Source: Thiocystis violascens DSM 198
GTDB lineage: Bacteria > Pseudomonadota > Gammaproteobacteria > Chromatiales > Chromatiaceae
Assembly: GCF_000227745.2 (NCBI RefSeq)
Contig: NC_018012.1
Coordinates: forward strand, 3,217,501 to 3,281,500
Length of the DNA: 64,000 bases
Reading direction: 5' to 3'
The position numbers were made by a program, and so were the translations under genes. Every line of letters starts with the position of its first letter. Positions within the stretch are counted from its first letter, which is position 1. Below the pieces are notes generated by a model. The model worked only from the letters and a program-made list of their open reading frames with translations. It made no database searches and was not told the DNA's origin. Below are positions 25,298 to 34,238 of the stretch, piece after piece.

Positions 25298-26811
25298 CGG
25301 TGTTCCGTCCGCGTCGTGGGGCCGAGTACGGCCTGGATGTAAGTCTGTGGCCGCAGCACTTGCTCGGCTGCCGCTTGAGCCAAACCGAGGATGGGGCCGG
25401 CCCAGATCGTCAAGGCCAGACAGAGTGCAAGCAGACCCGCAACGGGCGCCAAATCGCCGGCACTCGCTGGCGTCGCCCCGGACCTTCCGTCGGCACGCAA
25501 AAACAACAGGCTGCCCGAACGGGTCAGGGCGATCATGCCCAGCAGTCCCGAGGTCAGCACCAGGCCCATCGCCCAGGGCCAGGCGGGATCGGCGAGCGCG
25601 GCCTTGAGCACCAGGAATTTGCCGAGGAAACCGGACAGCGGCGGCAGTCCCGCGATCAGCACGGCGGTGACGAAGAAGAGTCCGCCAATAAGTCCCGCGC
25701 GCGGGATGGCGGGGCCGGGAGTGAGTCGATCAAGCGACGCGCCCCGCCCGCCGGCAACGATGTCGGCCAACAGAAAGAGCGCCGCCGCGGCAAAGGTGGC
25801 GTGGGCGAGATAATAGAGCCCGGCGCCGATCGCGGCCGGCGTGCCGAGTCCGAAGGCGGTGAGCAGCAGCCCCACCGACACCACCACGAGATAGGCAATC
25901 TGTCGGCGCAGTTCGGTGGCCGAGAGCGCCCCCAGCGCGCCGACGATCAAGGTGATCAGCGCCAGCGGCAGCAGCCAGCCGGTATAGAGATTCGCCACTG
26001 GTCCCGCGTCCTCGCCAAAGATCAGCGTCCCGACCCGCAACAGACAATAGGCCCCGACTTTGGTCATGATGGCGAAGAGCGCCGCCACCGGGGCGGAGGT
26101 GGACGAATAGGCCGCGGGCAGCCAGAGATGTAGCGGAATGAGCGCGGCCTTGAGGGCGAAGACGCCAAACAGCAGCAGCCCGGCGGCGCGGACCAGACCC
26201 AGGTTCTCGGGCGGCACGGCGGCGATCTTCACCGCCAGATCCGCCATGTTCAGCGTCCCCAGCGTGCCATAGAACGTCCCCGCCGCGAACAGGAAGAGGA
26301 TCGATCCGGCCAGATTCAGGGCGACGAAATGCAGCCCCGCACGGGTGCGTCGGGCACCGCCGCCATGCAGCAGCAGTCCGTAGGAGGCGAGCAGCAGGAT
26401 CTCGAAAAAGACGAAGAGATTGAACAGATCGCCGGTCAGAAAGGCGCCGTTGAGACCGAACAACTGCAACTGAAACAGCGGATGAAAGTGCCGGCTACCC
26501 TGGTCGGTGCCGCGCACGGCGAACAGCAGGGCAAACCAGGCGAGGATAGCGGTCACCAGCAGCATCCAGACCGCCAGCCGGTCCGCCACCAGCACGATGC
26601 CATAAGGCGCCGGCCAGTTACCGAGCGTGTGGATCAGGATGTCGCCTTCGCTGACGGTCATGAGCAGGGCGGCCGCGAGCAGGATCTGAATGGCGACCAG
26701 CGTCAGATTCAGTCCGCGCCGCACCCGGAGCGAGAGCGTGCCGCGCAGCAGCAGAAGCAGCGTCCCCGCCAGCAGCGGCAGGAGCACGGGGGCGATGACG
26801 AGAGGATTCAC
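25294..26811 (-). CDS. mnhD: Na+/H+ antiporter subunit D (MrpD/MnhD)
   Basis: 505 aa, about 14 membrane helices. It belongs to the proton-pumping NADH dehydrogenase NuoL/M/N superfamily: FFEILLLASYGLLLHGGG carries the conserved Glu of TM5, and ALKAALIPLHLWLPAAYSST carries the TM7 Lys and amphipathic motif; a second conserved Lys occurs in ALFAIMTKVGAYCLLRVGTL. Together with MrpA it forms the ion-translocating core. The start overlaps mnhC's stop as ATGA and the end overlaps mnhE's start. Confidence 0.94.
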   Translation of the reverse strand: MNPLVIAPVLLPLLAGTLLLLLRGTLSLRVRRGLNLTLVAIQILLAAALLMTVSEGDILIHTLGNWPAPYGIVLVADRLAVWMLLVTAILAWFALLFAVRGTDQGSRHFHPLFQLQLFGLNGAFLTGDLFNLFVFFEILLLASYGLLLHGGGARRTRAGLHFVALNLAGSILFLFAAGTFYGTLGTLNMADLAVKIAAVPPENLGLVRAAGLLLFGVFALKAALIPLHLWLPAAYSSTSAPVAALFAIMTKVGAYCLLRVGTLIFGEDAGPVANLYTGWLLPLALITLIVGALGALSATELRRQIAYLVVVSVGLLLTAFGLGTPAAIGAGLYYLAHATFAAAALFLLADIVAGGRGASLDRLTPGPAIPRAGLIGGLFFVTAVLIAGLPPLSGFLGKFLVLKAALADPAWPWAMGLVLTSGLLGMIALTRSGSLLFLRADGRSGATPASAGDLAPVAGLLALCLALTIWAGPILGLAQAAAEQVLRPQTYIQAVLGPTTRTEHR

Positions 26812-27161
26812 GCATCGTCTCCAATGTTCGGCCGACCGTCGACATGATCGTTGCCCAACTCGGCGCGCGCCTTGAGCGCCAGCATGATGAGAAAGGCGGT
26901 CATCGCGAACCCGATGACGATGGCCGTGAGCACCAGCGCCTGGGGCAGTGGGTCGGTGTAACCGCTAGCCGTTTCCGCGAGGTTCCGGTCGATGATCGGC
27001 GGCAGGCCGATGGCGAGCCGTCCGGTGGCGAAGAGAAAGAGGTTGACGGCATAGGACAGGAGCGTGAGCCCCAGCACCAGCGGAAAGGTGCGCCCGCGCA
27101 GGATCAGATAGACCCCGCAGGCGGTCAGAACGCCAACGATTAGGCTTATCAATGCTTCCAT
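26808..27161 (-). CDS. mnhC: Na+/H+ antiporter subunit C (MrpC/MnhC)
   Basis: 117 aa, NuoK-like, three helices: LISLIVGVLTACGVYLILRG, FPLVLGLTLLSYAVNLFLFA and PQALVLTAIVIGFAMTAFLI (the latter containing the family DPLPQALVLTAIVI signature). The start codon follows the mnhA stop immediately (TGAATG), and the stop overlaps mnhD. Confidence 0.94.
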   Translation of the reverse strand: MEALISLIVGVLTACGVYLILRGRTFPLVLGLTLLSYAVNLFLFATGRLAIGLPPIIDRNLAETASGYTDPLPQALVLTAIVIGFAMTAFLIMLALKARAELGNDHVDGRPNIGDDA

Positions 27162-29972
27162 TCAGCGTGGCTCCAGAGGGTTGAGCGAGGTTGCATGACT
27201 GGCCCGGTGCATCAGACCCAGATGGATCAGAATCAGCAGGGTCGCGCCCACCACCACCAGATAGACGCCCAGGTCGAAGGCCATCGCCGAGGCCAGCTCG
27301 AAATCGCCGACGATGGGCCAATGGACATGGGCGAAGGCCGACGTCAGGAAGGGATAATCCAGCGCCAGGCTCGCCAGCCCGGTCAGCAGGGCGATCAGCA
27401 GACCCGCGCCGATGACCGGATGCAGATTGTCGGAGAGTCGGCGGTGGGTCCATTCCACGCCATTGGTCAGATATTGCATGATCAGACCGACGGCGGCGAT
27501 GAGTCCGGCGATAAAGCCGCCGCCCGGCAGGTTGTGCCCGCGCAGCAGAATAAACATCGACACCAGCAGCACGAGCGGTAGCAGGAGCCGTGTCAGGGCC
27601 GCCATGATGCTGGGGTGAAGATCCCAGTTCCAGGGTCGCCCGTCGGCATCCTGAGTGGGGCCTTGCAGACGCAGATCGCGGAGCATGGCATAAATTCCGA
27701 GACCGGCCAGCGCCAGCACGGTGATCTCGCCCAGGGTGTCGAAGCCCCGAAAATCGACCAGGATCACGTTGACCACATTGGTGCCGCCGCCGCCCGGCAG
27801 GCTGTTGACCAGAAAATAGTCGGAGATACTCGCGAAGGGGCGCGTCAGCATCGACCAGGTCAGCGCCGCGGTTCCGGCGCCGGCCAGTGCCGCGACGCCC
27901 AGATCGCGGAGGCGTGTCGCCCGGCTGGATTCGGCAGGACTGCGCTGCGGCAGAAAATAGAGCGCCAGCAGCAGCAGGACAATGGTCACCACTTCCACAG
28001 TGAGCTGGGTCAGGGCCAGATCCGGCGCGGAGAACTGGACGAAGATCAGCGCGATCAGCAGGCCCAGCGCGCCCATGACGATCAGGGCCGTCAACCGGCG
28101 GCGATGCAGCGCCAGGGTGCCGATGGCCGCGGACATTATCCCCGCCGTGACGAGCACGCCGAGGATATCGACCGGGAGCGTCGCGCGGATGCCGGTCAGC
28201 GGCGATCCGCTGCCGACGAACCCCGCCGCGCCCAGGGTCAGGACGGACAGGACGAACAGCAGGAGCATGCGTTGCAGCGATCCGGTCTCCAGATGCCGGG
28301 TGATCCAAGCGGCGAAAGCGATGACCCGACCAAGCGTCCAGCGATACATCGCCTGTGCATCCAGCCGCCCCTCCAACTGTGCGGCTAGGCCAAACAGCGG
28401 GCGTCTGGCCGCATAGATCAGCAGACCGCCGATGAGCGCGGCAATGCTCATTAGCAAGGGCAGATTGACGCCATGCCAGATGGCGAGATTATGGACCGGC
28501 GAAGGCGTTTGCAGCACGCTCGCCACCGCCACCGTGAGGATCGGCTCCACCGTGAGCATGGGCAGGATGCCCACCAGCAGACAGAGCGCCACCAGCACCC
28601 CCACCGGAGCCTTCATCCAGAACGGCGGCTCGTGGGGCGTGCGCGGCAGATCGATCGGATCGCCATTGAAAAAGACATCGTGGATGAAGCGCAGCGAGTA
28701 GGCGACCGCCAGCATGCCGGCGATCACCACGACCAGCGGCAGCAGCCAGCCCCAGTCATGTTCGGTGTAAAAGGTCGCCGTCTCGGCGAAGAACATCTCT
28801 TTGGACAGAAACCCGTTAAAGAGCGGCACGCCCGCCATCGCGGCGGCCGCCACCATCGCCAGAGTGGCGGTATAAGGCATGAATTTCCATAGACCATTGA
28901 CGCGGCGCATGTCGCGGGTGCCGCACTCGTGATCGATGATCCCGGCCGCCATGAAGAGCGACGCCTTGAAGGTCGCGTGATTGATGATGTGAAAGACCCC
29001 GGCAACCGCCGCTAGGGGCGTGCCGATCCCGAACAGGAGCGTGATCAGTCCCAGATGACTGATGGTGGAATAGGCCAGCAGACCCTTGAGATCATGCTTG
29101 TAGAGCGCGAACCAGGCGCCCACCAGCAGGGTCGCGAGCCCCGCGCCGCCAACCAGCCAGGACCATTCGGGGGTGCCCGACAACACCGGAAAGAGGCGCG
29201 CCATCAGAAAGACCCCGGCCTTGACCATGGTGGCCGAATGCAGATAGGCGGATACCGGCGTGGGCGCGGCCATCGCATGCGGCAGCCAGAAATGGAAGGG
29301 GAACTGTGCCGATTTGGTGAAGGCGCCGAGCAGGATCAGAACCAGCATCGGGGTGTAGAGCGGATGGGCGCGGACCCGGTCGCCGGATGCCAGGATCGTC
29401 GACAGATCGTAACTGCCCGCCATCTCGCCCAGCAGCAGAAACCCGCCGAGCAGCGCCAGACCGCCCAGACCGGTGATGGTCAGCGCCATGCGCGCGCCCT
29501 TGCGGGCGTCCTCGCGCTCGCGCCAGAAGCCGATCAACAGAAAGGACGTGAGACTGGTCAGTTCCCAGAACATCAGCAGCAGAATCAAATTTTCCGACAG
29601 CACGATGCCGAGCATGGAGCCCATGAAAAGCAGCAGATAGGCATAGAACAGGCCCAGACTGTCGCGCTCGGACAGATAATAGCGGGCGTAGAGGATGATC
29701 AGCAGACCGATCCCAAGGATCATCAGGGCGAACAGGAGACCGAGTCCGTCCAGGCGCAGGGCCAGATCCAGACCGATGTCCGAAATCCACTGCCAGCGTT
29801 GCACGAGGGTCTCGCCGTGGAAGGGCGCGGCTGAGGACGGAAGCAGGCAGAGGAGTGCCAGCAGGGCCACGCCCCCTGCGGTCCAGGCCGACGGCGTCCG
29901 CCCGAAGCGGGACATCCAGCCCGTCAGGCCGGCTCCCACGAAGGGGATGAGGATGACGAAGAACAGGTTCAT
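27162..29972 (-). CDS. mnhA: Na+/H+ antiporter subunit A fused to B (MrpA-MrpB)
   Basis: 936 aa from ATG 29972 (MNLFFVILIPFVGAGL), preferred over an in-frame upstream ATG at 30032 that would add 20 polar residues. Residues about 1-760 are MrpA: NuoL-like core with FWELTSLTSFLLIGFWRERE (Glu), GAFTKSAQFPFHFWLPHAMA, HSATMVKAGVFLMARLFPVL (Lys) and the C-terminal NuoJ-like part ending near QFSAPDLALTQLTVEVVTIV. Residues about 790-936 are MrpB: LLPLVLLVSMFILLRGHNLP, GGGFIAGLIAAVGLIMQYL. The fusion marks a group-2 Mrp operon (A'CDEFG). The complex exports Na+ in exchange for H+ and supports salt and pH homeostasis. The upstream region now abuts IS4-B copy 3. Confidence 0.94.
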   Translation of the reverse strand: MNLFFVILIPFVGAGLTGWMSRFGRTPSAWTAGGVALLALLCLLPSSAAPFHGETLVQRWQWISDIGLDLALRLDGLGLLFALMILGIGLLIILYARYYLSERDSLGLFYAYLLLFMGSMLGIVLSENLILLLMFWELTSLTSFLLIGFWREREDARKGARMALTITGLGGLALLGGFLLLGEMAGSYDLSTILASGDRVRAHPLYTPMLVLILLGAFTKSAQFPFHFWLPHAMAAPTPVSAYLHSATMVKAGVFLMARLFPVLSGTPEWSWLVGGAGLATLLVGAWFALYKHDLKGLLAYSTISHLGLITLLFGIGTPLAAVAGVFHIINHATFKASLFMAAGIIDHECGTRDMRRVNGLWKFMPYTATLAMVAAAAMAGVPLFNGFLSKEMFFAETATFYTEHDWGWLLPLVVVIAGMLAVAYSLRFIHDVFFNGDPIDLPRTPHEPPFWMKAPVGVLVALCLLVGILPMLTVEPILTVAVASVLQTPSPVHNLAIWHGVNLPLLMSIAALIGGLLIYAARRPLFGLAAQLEGRLDAQAMYRWTLGRVIAFAAWITRHLETGSLQRMLLLFVLSVLTLGAAGFVGSGSPLTGIRATLPVDILGVLVTAGIMSAAIGTLALHRRRLTALIVMGALGLLIALIFVQFSAPDLALTQLTVEVVTIVLLLLALYFLPQRSPAESSRATRLRDLGVAALAGAGTAALTWSMLTRPFASISDYFLVNSLPGGGGTNVVNVILVDFRGFDTLGEITVLALAGLGIYAMLRDLRLQGPTQDADGRPWNWDLHPSIMAALTRLLLPLVLLVSMFILLRGHNLPGGGFIAGLIAAVGLIMQYLTNGVEWTHRRLSDNLHPVIGAGLLIALLTGLASLALDYPFLTSAFAHVHWPIVGDFELASAMAFDLGVYLVVVGATLLILIHLGLMHRASHATSLNPLEPR

Positions 29973-30097
29973 GCGCGAATTTCCGGGACACGGAGCTGTT
30001 TCTGATCGGCCGTCAGAATACCATTGATCCACCGATCTGATCTTTAGGCATGGGGTGACGACTCATCACCTATCACATTCTGGCAAACTGCCGCTCA

Positions 30098-31291
30098 GAG
30101 GGTGTAGACAAAAATAATTGAGCTGCTATTTGTATACCAGTCTACAACTGAGCTGGTGTGCGCTGATGTCGAAAGCTGGTTGTCCCCCCAAGATTCACGA
30201 GGCGGAGCAAGCGGTATTGCGTCAAATTGTCACGGATCGCCCGACCTCCACGCTGTCAGAGATTGCCCGGGAACTCGCGGCACGGACGGGAATCGAGGCT
30301 CATGAAGCAACGATTCGCAAGTCCTTGCGGGAGGCGGGCGTCACGCGCCTCCGGGGCGAGAGTGGTCTCGAGGCGCAAGCGCGCGCAACGCCGCGTCGGT
30401 ATGGGTATACGGATGCGCATCGTCGCCACGACCCCGACCAAAGCTACCCAAGTTGTCTGACCGATGCGGAGTGGGACTTGGTCGCCGCTCTCTTTGAGAT
30501 GCCGGGCGGGCGGGGTCAACCGCCCCGCGTGTCGCGCCGGAGCATCCTGGAGGCGTGTTGCTACGTGGTGCGCACGGGGTGCGCGTGGCGGATGCTGCCG
30601 CACGATTTCGCGCCTTGGCAGAATGTCTACAAGACGTTTCGCCGTTGGAGTGCGGCTGGGAAGTTTGAGCAGATGCATGATCGACTGCGGGGGCAATGGC
30701 GCGAACGCGAGGGGCGTGAGATCGCGCCGACGGCGGCGGTGCTGGATGCGCAATCGACCCGCGGCTCGCCGCAGGGTGGACCGAGCGGCTTTGATGCGGG
30801 CAAGCAGGTCAAGGGGCGCAAGCGCAGCCTGGTGGTCGATACCTTGGGGTTCGTGTTGGCGGTGAGCGTGGTCGCGGCCAATCTTCAGGACCGCGATGCC
30901 GCCTCGGGCGCCGTCGCTGACGCGGCCGCCAAGTACCCCCAGATCAACACGCTGTTTGTCGATAGCGCCTACGCCGGTCAATTTGCCCAAACCACCGAGC
31001 AGACCCACGCGATCCGCGTGGAAGTCGTGCGCCATCCAGCCAACAAAAGCGTTGGCTCCTGGCACGTGGACGGGGCGCCTGACCGAGTGGTGATCGCCAA
31101 CGCCGACGGCTTCGTTCCGCTGCCGAAGCGCTGGGTTGTCGAGCGCACCCATGCGTGGAATGAGCGTGCCCGTCGATTGATCATGCATCATGACCGTCTG
31201 CCAGCGGTCTCCGAAACCTGGGTTTGGCTGGCGGAGGCGCGCATCCTGCTGCGGCGGTTGACCACAACGGTTTGATTTTGTCTACACCCTC
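30098..31291 (+). mobile_element. IS5-A copy 6 nested in IS4-B copy 3
   Basis: 1194 bp, TCA duplication at 30095-30097 and 31292-31294; it sits in the short leader between the IS4-B left end and its transposase start. Confidence 0.95.
30166..31275 (+). CDS. IS5-family transposase (IS5-A copy 6)
   Basis: 369 aa. It differs from copies 1, 3 and 4 by one visible substitution, Arg to Cys in the AT-hook-like motif (KAGCPPK instead of KAGRPPK). If that motif contributes to end binding this copy could be weaker; the catalytic DDE residues are unchanged. Confidence 0.92.
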   Translation: MSKAGCPPKIHEAEQAVLRQIVTDRPTSTLSEIARELAARTGIEAHEATIRKSLREAGVTRLRGESGLEAQARATPRRYGYTDAHRRHDPDQSYPSCLTDAEWDLVAALFEMPGGRGQPPRVSRRSILEACCYVVRTGCAWRMLPHDFAPWQNVYKTFRRWSAAGKFEQMHDRLRGQWREREGREIAPTAAVLDAQSTRGSPQGGPSGFDAGKQVKGRKRSLVVDTLGFVLAVSVVAANLQDRDAASGAVADAAAKYPQINTLFVDSAYAGQFAQTTEQTHAIRVEVVRHPANKSVGSWHVDGAPDRVVIANADGFVPLPKRWVVERTHAWNERARRLIMHHDRLPAVSETWVWLAEARILLRRLTTTV

Positions 31292-31319
31292 TCAGTCGAT
31301 GTTGAGGTGATTGAGGATC

Positions 31320-32375
31320 ATGGGAAGCGTCAAACGATTGGCTGATGAAGTGGCGTGCGGGCTGCGCGAGGTGCACCCGCGTCTGCGCAAGACGGTGGTG
31401 AGCAAGCTGGCGTTGGCGGTCGGGGCGATGATCGAAGGCCAAACCCCGAACACGGTGGAGTTGGCCAATCTGCTGCCCTTGGACACCGAGCGGCAGGACA
31501 TGCGCGAGCAATGGCTGAGGCGTTTGCTGAAGAATCCGCGGTTGGGTCCGGGAATGGTGATTGAGCCCTTTGCACGAGCGGAGTTGGCGAAGGCGGCCAG
31601 CCATGGTCAGACGGTGTTGTTGAGCCTGGACCAAACCGATTTGGGTGATCGGATGGCGCTGCTGATGGTGGCGTTGCGGGTGGGTGATCGCGCGATACCG
31701 CTGGCGTGGCGGGCTGAGGAAGGGGCGGCCAATCTCGGCTTCGCGGGCCAGCAGGTGGTGTTGGAGCCGCTCCTGGCCTGGCTGCCGTCCGGGGCGCGCG
31801 TGCTGCTATCGGCGGACCGGTTCTATCCGTCGGCGGGCCTGTTCGGGTGGCTCCAAGCCCGGGGCTGGAGCGACCGGCTGCGCCTGAAGAGCAACGTGCT
31901 AACGGATACCGGGCAGGGCGATGAGACGACGACGGGCGCGTTGGCACACGGGGTGACGGAACGTTACTTCACCGGTGTGCGCCTGTTTGCGCAGGGGGTG
32001 ATCACGAACCTCGGGATCCTGCACGAGGATGGCCACCCCGAGCCGTGGATCATTGCCATGGACGCCGCCCCGACACGGGCAAGCGTGCTTGACGACGCTG
32101 CTCGCTGGGCCATCGAACCGATGTTCTCCGACGTCAAGGGCCGGGGCTTCGACTTGGAGGATTCGCAACTCCAGCATGCCGAGCGTTTGGAGCGACTGGT
32201 GCTCATCATGGCCTTGGCCATGTACTGGTGTGTTCGCGCCGGCCGAGACGAGGGGCTGAACGATCCGACACCACTCGAAAAAAAGTCCAGGCGCAGAACG
32301 ACCCCGCGCATTGGAGCTTCAGGAAACTCTATCGTAGCCTGGTCTCGTGGTTCACGCGCGGCCTGCGCCGTCTGA
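31320..32375 (+). CDS. IS4-family transposase (IS4-B copy 3)
   Basis: 351 aa zero-frame protein identical to copies 1 and 2; slippery A AAA AAG at 32279-32285 with a -1 continuation to about 32428. The coding region is intact, but its own leader is interrupted by IS5-A copy 6, so expression would depend on sequence from the nested element. Confidence 0.88.
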   Translation: MGSVKRLADEVACGLREVHPRLRKTVVSKLALAVGAMIEGQTPNTVELANLLPLDTERQDMREQWLRRLLKNPRLGPGMVIEPFARAELAKAASHGQTVLLSLDQTDLGDRMALLMVALRVGDRAIPLAWRAEEGAANLGFAGQQVVLEPLLAWLPSGARVLLSADRFYPSAGLFGWLQARGWSDRLRLKSNVLTDTGQGDETTTGALAHGVTERYFTGVRLFAQGVITNLGILHEDGHPEPWIIAMDAAPTRASVLDDAARWAIEPMFSDVKGRGFDLEDSQLQHAERLERLVLIMALAMYWCVRAGRDEGLNDPTPLEKKSRRRTTPRIGASGNSIVAWSRGSRAACAV

Positions 32376-32918
32376 AGCGGTGCCTTCAAAACGACCTCCC
32401 GTTGCCCGCTTTTCATGCCCGTGAGTAACTGATAGGTGATGAGGGGGTGACGATGTTTTCCGCAACACCAATCCGCCGACTCCTCGCGGGGTCGCTCGTC
32501 ATGATGACCCTGGCCGCGACCGGCCAGGTCGCGGCCGAGGCGAGCCGTATCGAACTCGCCGACGGCAGCGTCCTGTCCGGCGAACTGGTCGCGATCGAAG
32601 GGGGGCGTTATCGGATCCGCTCCGCGACCCTGGGCGAGATTCTGGTTCCCGAGTCGGAGATCCGCTCGATCCAGCCTGACGGTTCGGCGTCGATGTCTCA
32701 ACCGCCCGCATCCGGAATGCCCGGATACGGGACGGAGATTGCCTCCATCCAACAACAACTGGCGAGCGATCCAGGGCTGATGGGGCAGATTTCGGCGCTT
32801 CAGAATGATCCCGAGATCCAGGCCGTTCTATCGGACCCCGAGTTAACGCGTCTGATTATGTCCGGCGACCTGGAACGGCTGCGCGGGGATGCGCGCATCC
32901 AGCGACTGATGGCGCACC

Positions 32919-34213
32919 CAGGGCAATCGCATCAAGCGCTGCTAACATTAGCGGGTACCGATGTATCAGCGTCGCCCTTCCTCTGAGGCGACTCGAAGAG
33001 CAATTTCGACAGGTAGGACTCGTCCCAACCGGCTTTCAAGCGTTTGTTCTGGATGCCGAGCTTGGTGCCGTCATTCTTGAGGCGCGAGAGGGCGAGGTGA
33101 CGCAGGACGGCAAGATTCTCGCGCGCCACCGGATCGCGGACACGGCACTCATCCTCACGAAAGGCGATATCGAGATTCCAATGCAACCCGTTTTCGATGC
33201 CCCAGTGACCGCGTACTGCGTGGGCAAAGCGCGCGGCGCTGGTGCCGATGCTGCCAATGAAATAGCGGGTCTCGACCGAGACCTTGCCGGCGACCTCACG
33301 GCGCGATTCAACCATGCCGATCATGTTCATTGCCTCCCACGAGGCGCTGTGCGGCACGCCGGAAAGATCGCCCAAGGTTTGGTAGCGACGGGTTTCGAGA
33401 CGACCATGCCCTCGCTCGACGGTTTCGAGGAATGCCGAATCGACACCGGCGTAGCCTCTGGCGTCGGCGTCGATGAACGCCTCCTCGACCTCGGCGGCCA
33501 GCGTTTCCTGGTTGCCTTTGAGCGCGAGCACATAGTCCCCTCCCTGGTGGATGATCTGCGCGGCAATCTTGGTCTGGCAGCCCATGGCGTCGATGGTGAC
33601 GATGCAGCCCTCCAGCTTCAGCCACTCCAGCAGACGTGGAATGGCCGTGATCTCATTGGATTTGGCGTCGGTGGCGACCTGTCCGAGCACCACCCGATTG
33701 GCCGTCGCCCAGGCACTGACCAGGTGCAACGCCGCCAAGCCCTTGCCGCGGCTGTGGGAGCGGCGCAGGGTCTTGCCATCGACGGCAATGATCTCTTCGG
33801 GGATCAGTTCGGCCACCGACGCGCTCCATTGGCGAAAGCAGGCGGCAAACTGTGCGGGATCGATGAGCGCAAACACCCGCCCGAAGGTGTCGTGCGACGG
33901 AATGCCCGCGGGCAGTTTCAGAAACGTGCGCAGCCACGCCTCCTTGGCCTGTCCGAACGTCTCGACACCCACCCAACCGTCGGCGCCACTGAAGGACGCC
34001 GCGATGGTGATCACGATCATCTCACTTAAGAGGTGCCGTCGTTGGATCGCGCTGCGCGGCTCGTCCAGCGGGGCAAAATGGTGCGCAATCGATCGCTCCA
34101 CACTCAAGTCGCACATCGGCGAGATCTCCCCAAGATTCTAAAGACTCAAATCATTGGGGCCGCAGTACGGATTGTCTAACAGTATGCGCTAATGCGTTGA
34201 TGCGATTGCCCTG
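32919..34213 (-). mobile_element. ISAs1-family insertion sequence
   Basis: 1295 bp; inverted ends CAGGGCAATCGCATCAA (32919) and its inverse ending 34213; 10-bp target duplication ATGGCGCACC at 32909-32918 and 34214-34223. Confidence 0.95.
32932..34116 (-). CDS. ISAs1-family transposase
   Basis: 394 aa, normal for the family, frame intact. N-terminal DDE_Tnp_1-associated domain (HHFAPLDEPRSAIQRRHLLS, FGQAKEAWLRTFLKLPAGIP, SHDTFGRVFALIDPAQFAAC). Catalytic residues lie in EEIIAVDGKTLRRSHSRGKG (D), CIVTIDAMGCQTKIAAQIIH (D) and GHWGIENGLHWNLDIAFRED (E). Single copy in the window; probably active given perfect ends and duplication. Confidence 0.93.
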   Translation of the reverse strand: MCDLSVERSIAHHFAPLDEPRSAIQRRHLLSEMIVITIAASFSGADGWVGVETFGQAKEAWLRTFLKLPAGIPSHDTFGRVFALIDPAQFAACFRQWSASVAELIPEEIIAVDGKTLRRSHSRGKGLAALHLVSAWATANRVVLGQVATDAKSNEITAIPRLLEWLKLEGCIVTIDAMGCQTKIAAQIIHQGGDYVLALKGNQETLAAEVEEAFIDADARGYAGVDSAFLETVERGHGRLETRRYQTLGDLSGVPHSASWEAMNMIGMVESRREVAGKVSVETRYFIGSIGTSAARFAHAVRGHWGIENGLHWNLDIAFREDECRVRDPVARENLAVLRHLALSRLKNDGTKLGIQNKRLKAGWDESYLSKLLFESPQRKGDADTSVPANVSSA

Positions 34214-34238
34214 ATGGCGCACCCGACGATTCAGGCCA

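Larger units (their letters stand above)
30062..32443 (+). mobile_element. IS4-B copy 3, interrupted by IS5-A copy 6
   Basis: Outer ends CTCATCACC (30062) and GGTGATGAG (32443). Perfect 10-bp duplication GGGGTGACGA at 30052-30061 and 32444-32453. After removing the nested IS5-A and one TCA, the length is exactly 1185 bp, equal to copies 1 and 2. It separates mnhA from the divergent gene at 32453. Confidence 0.95.
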
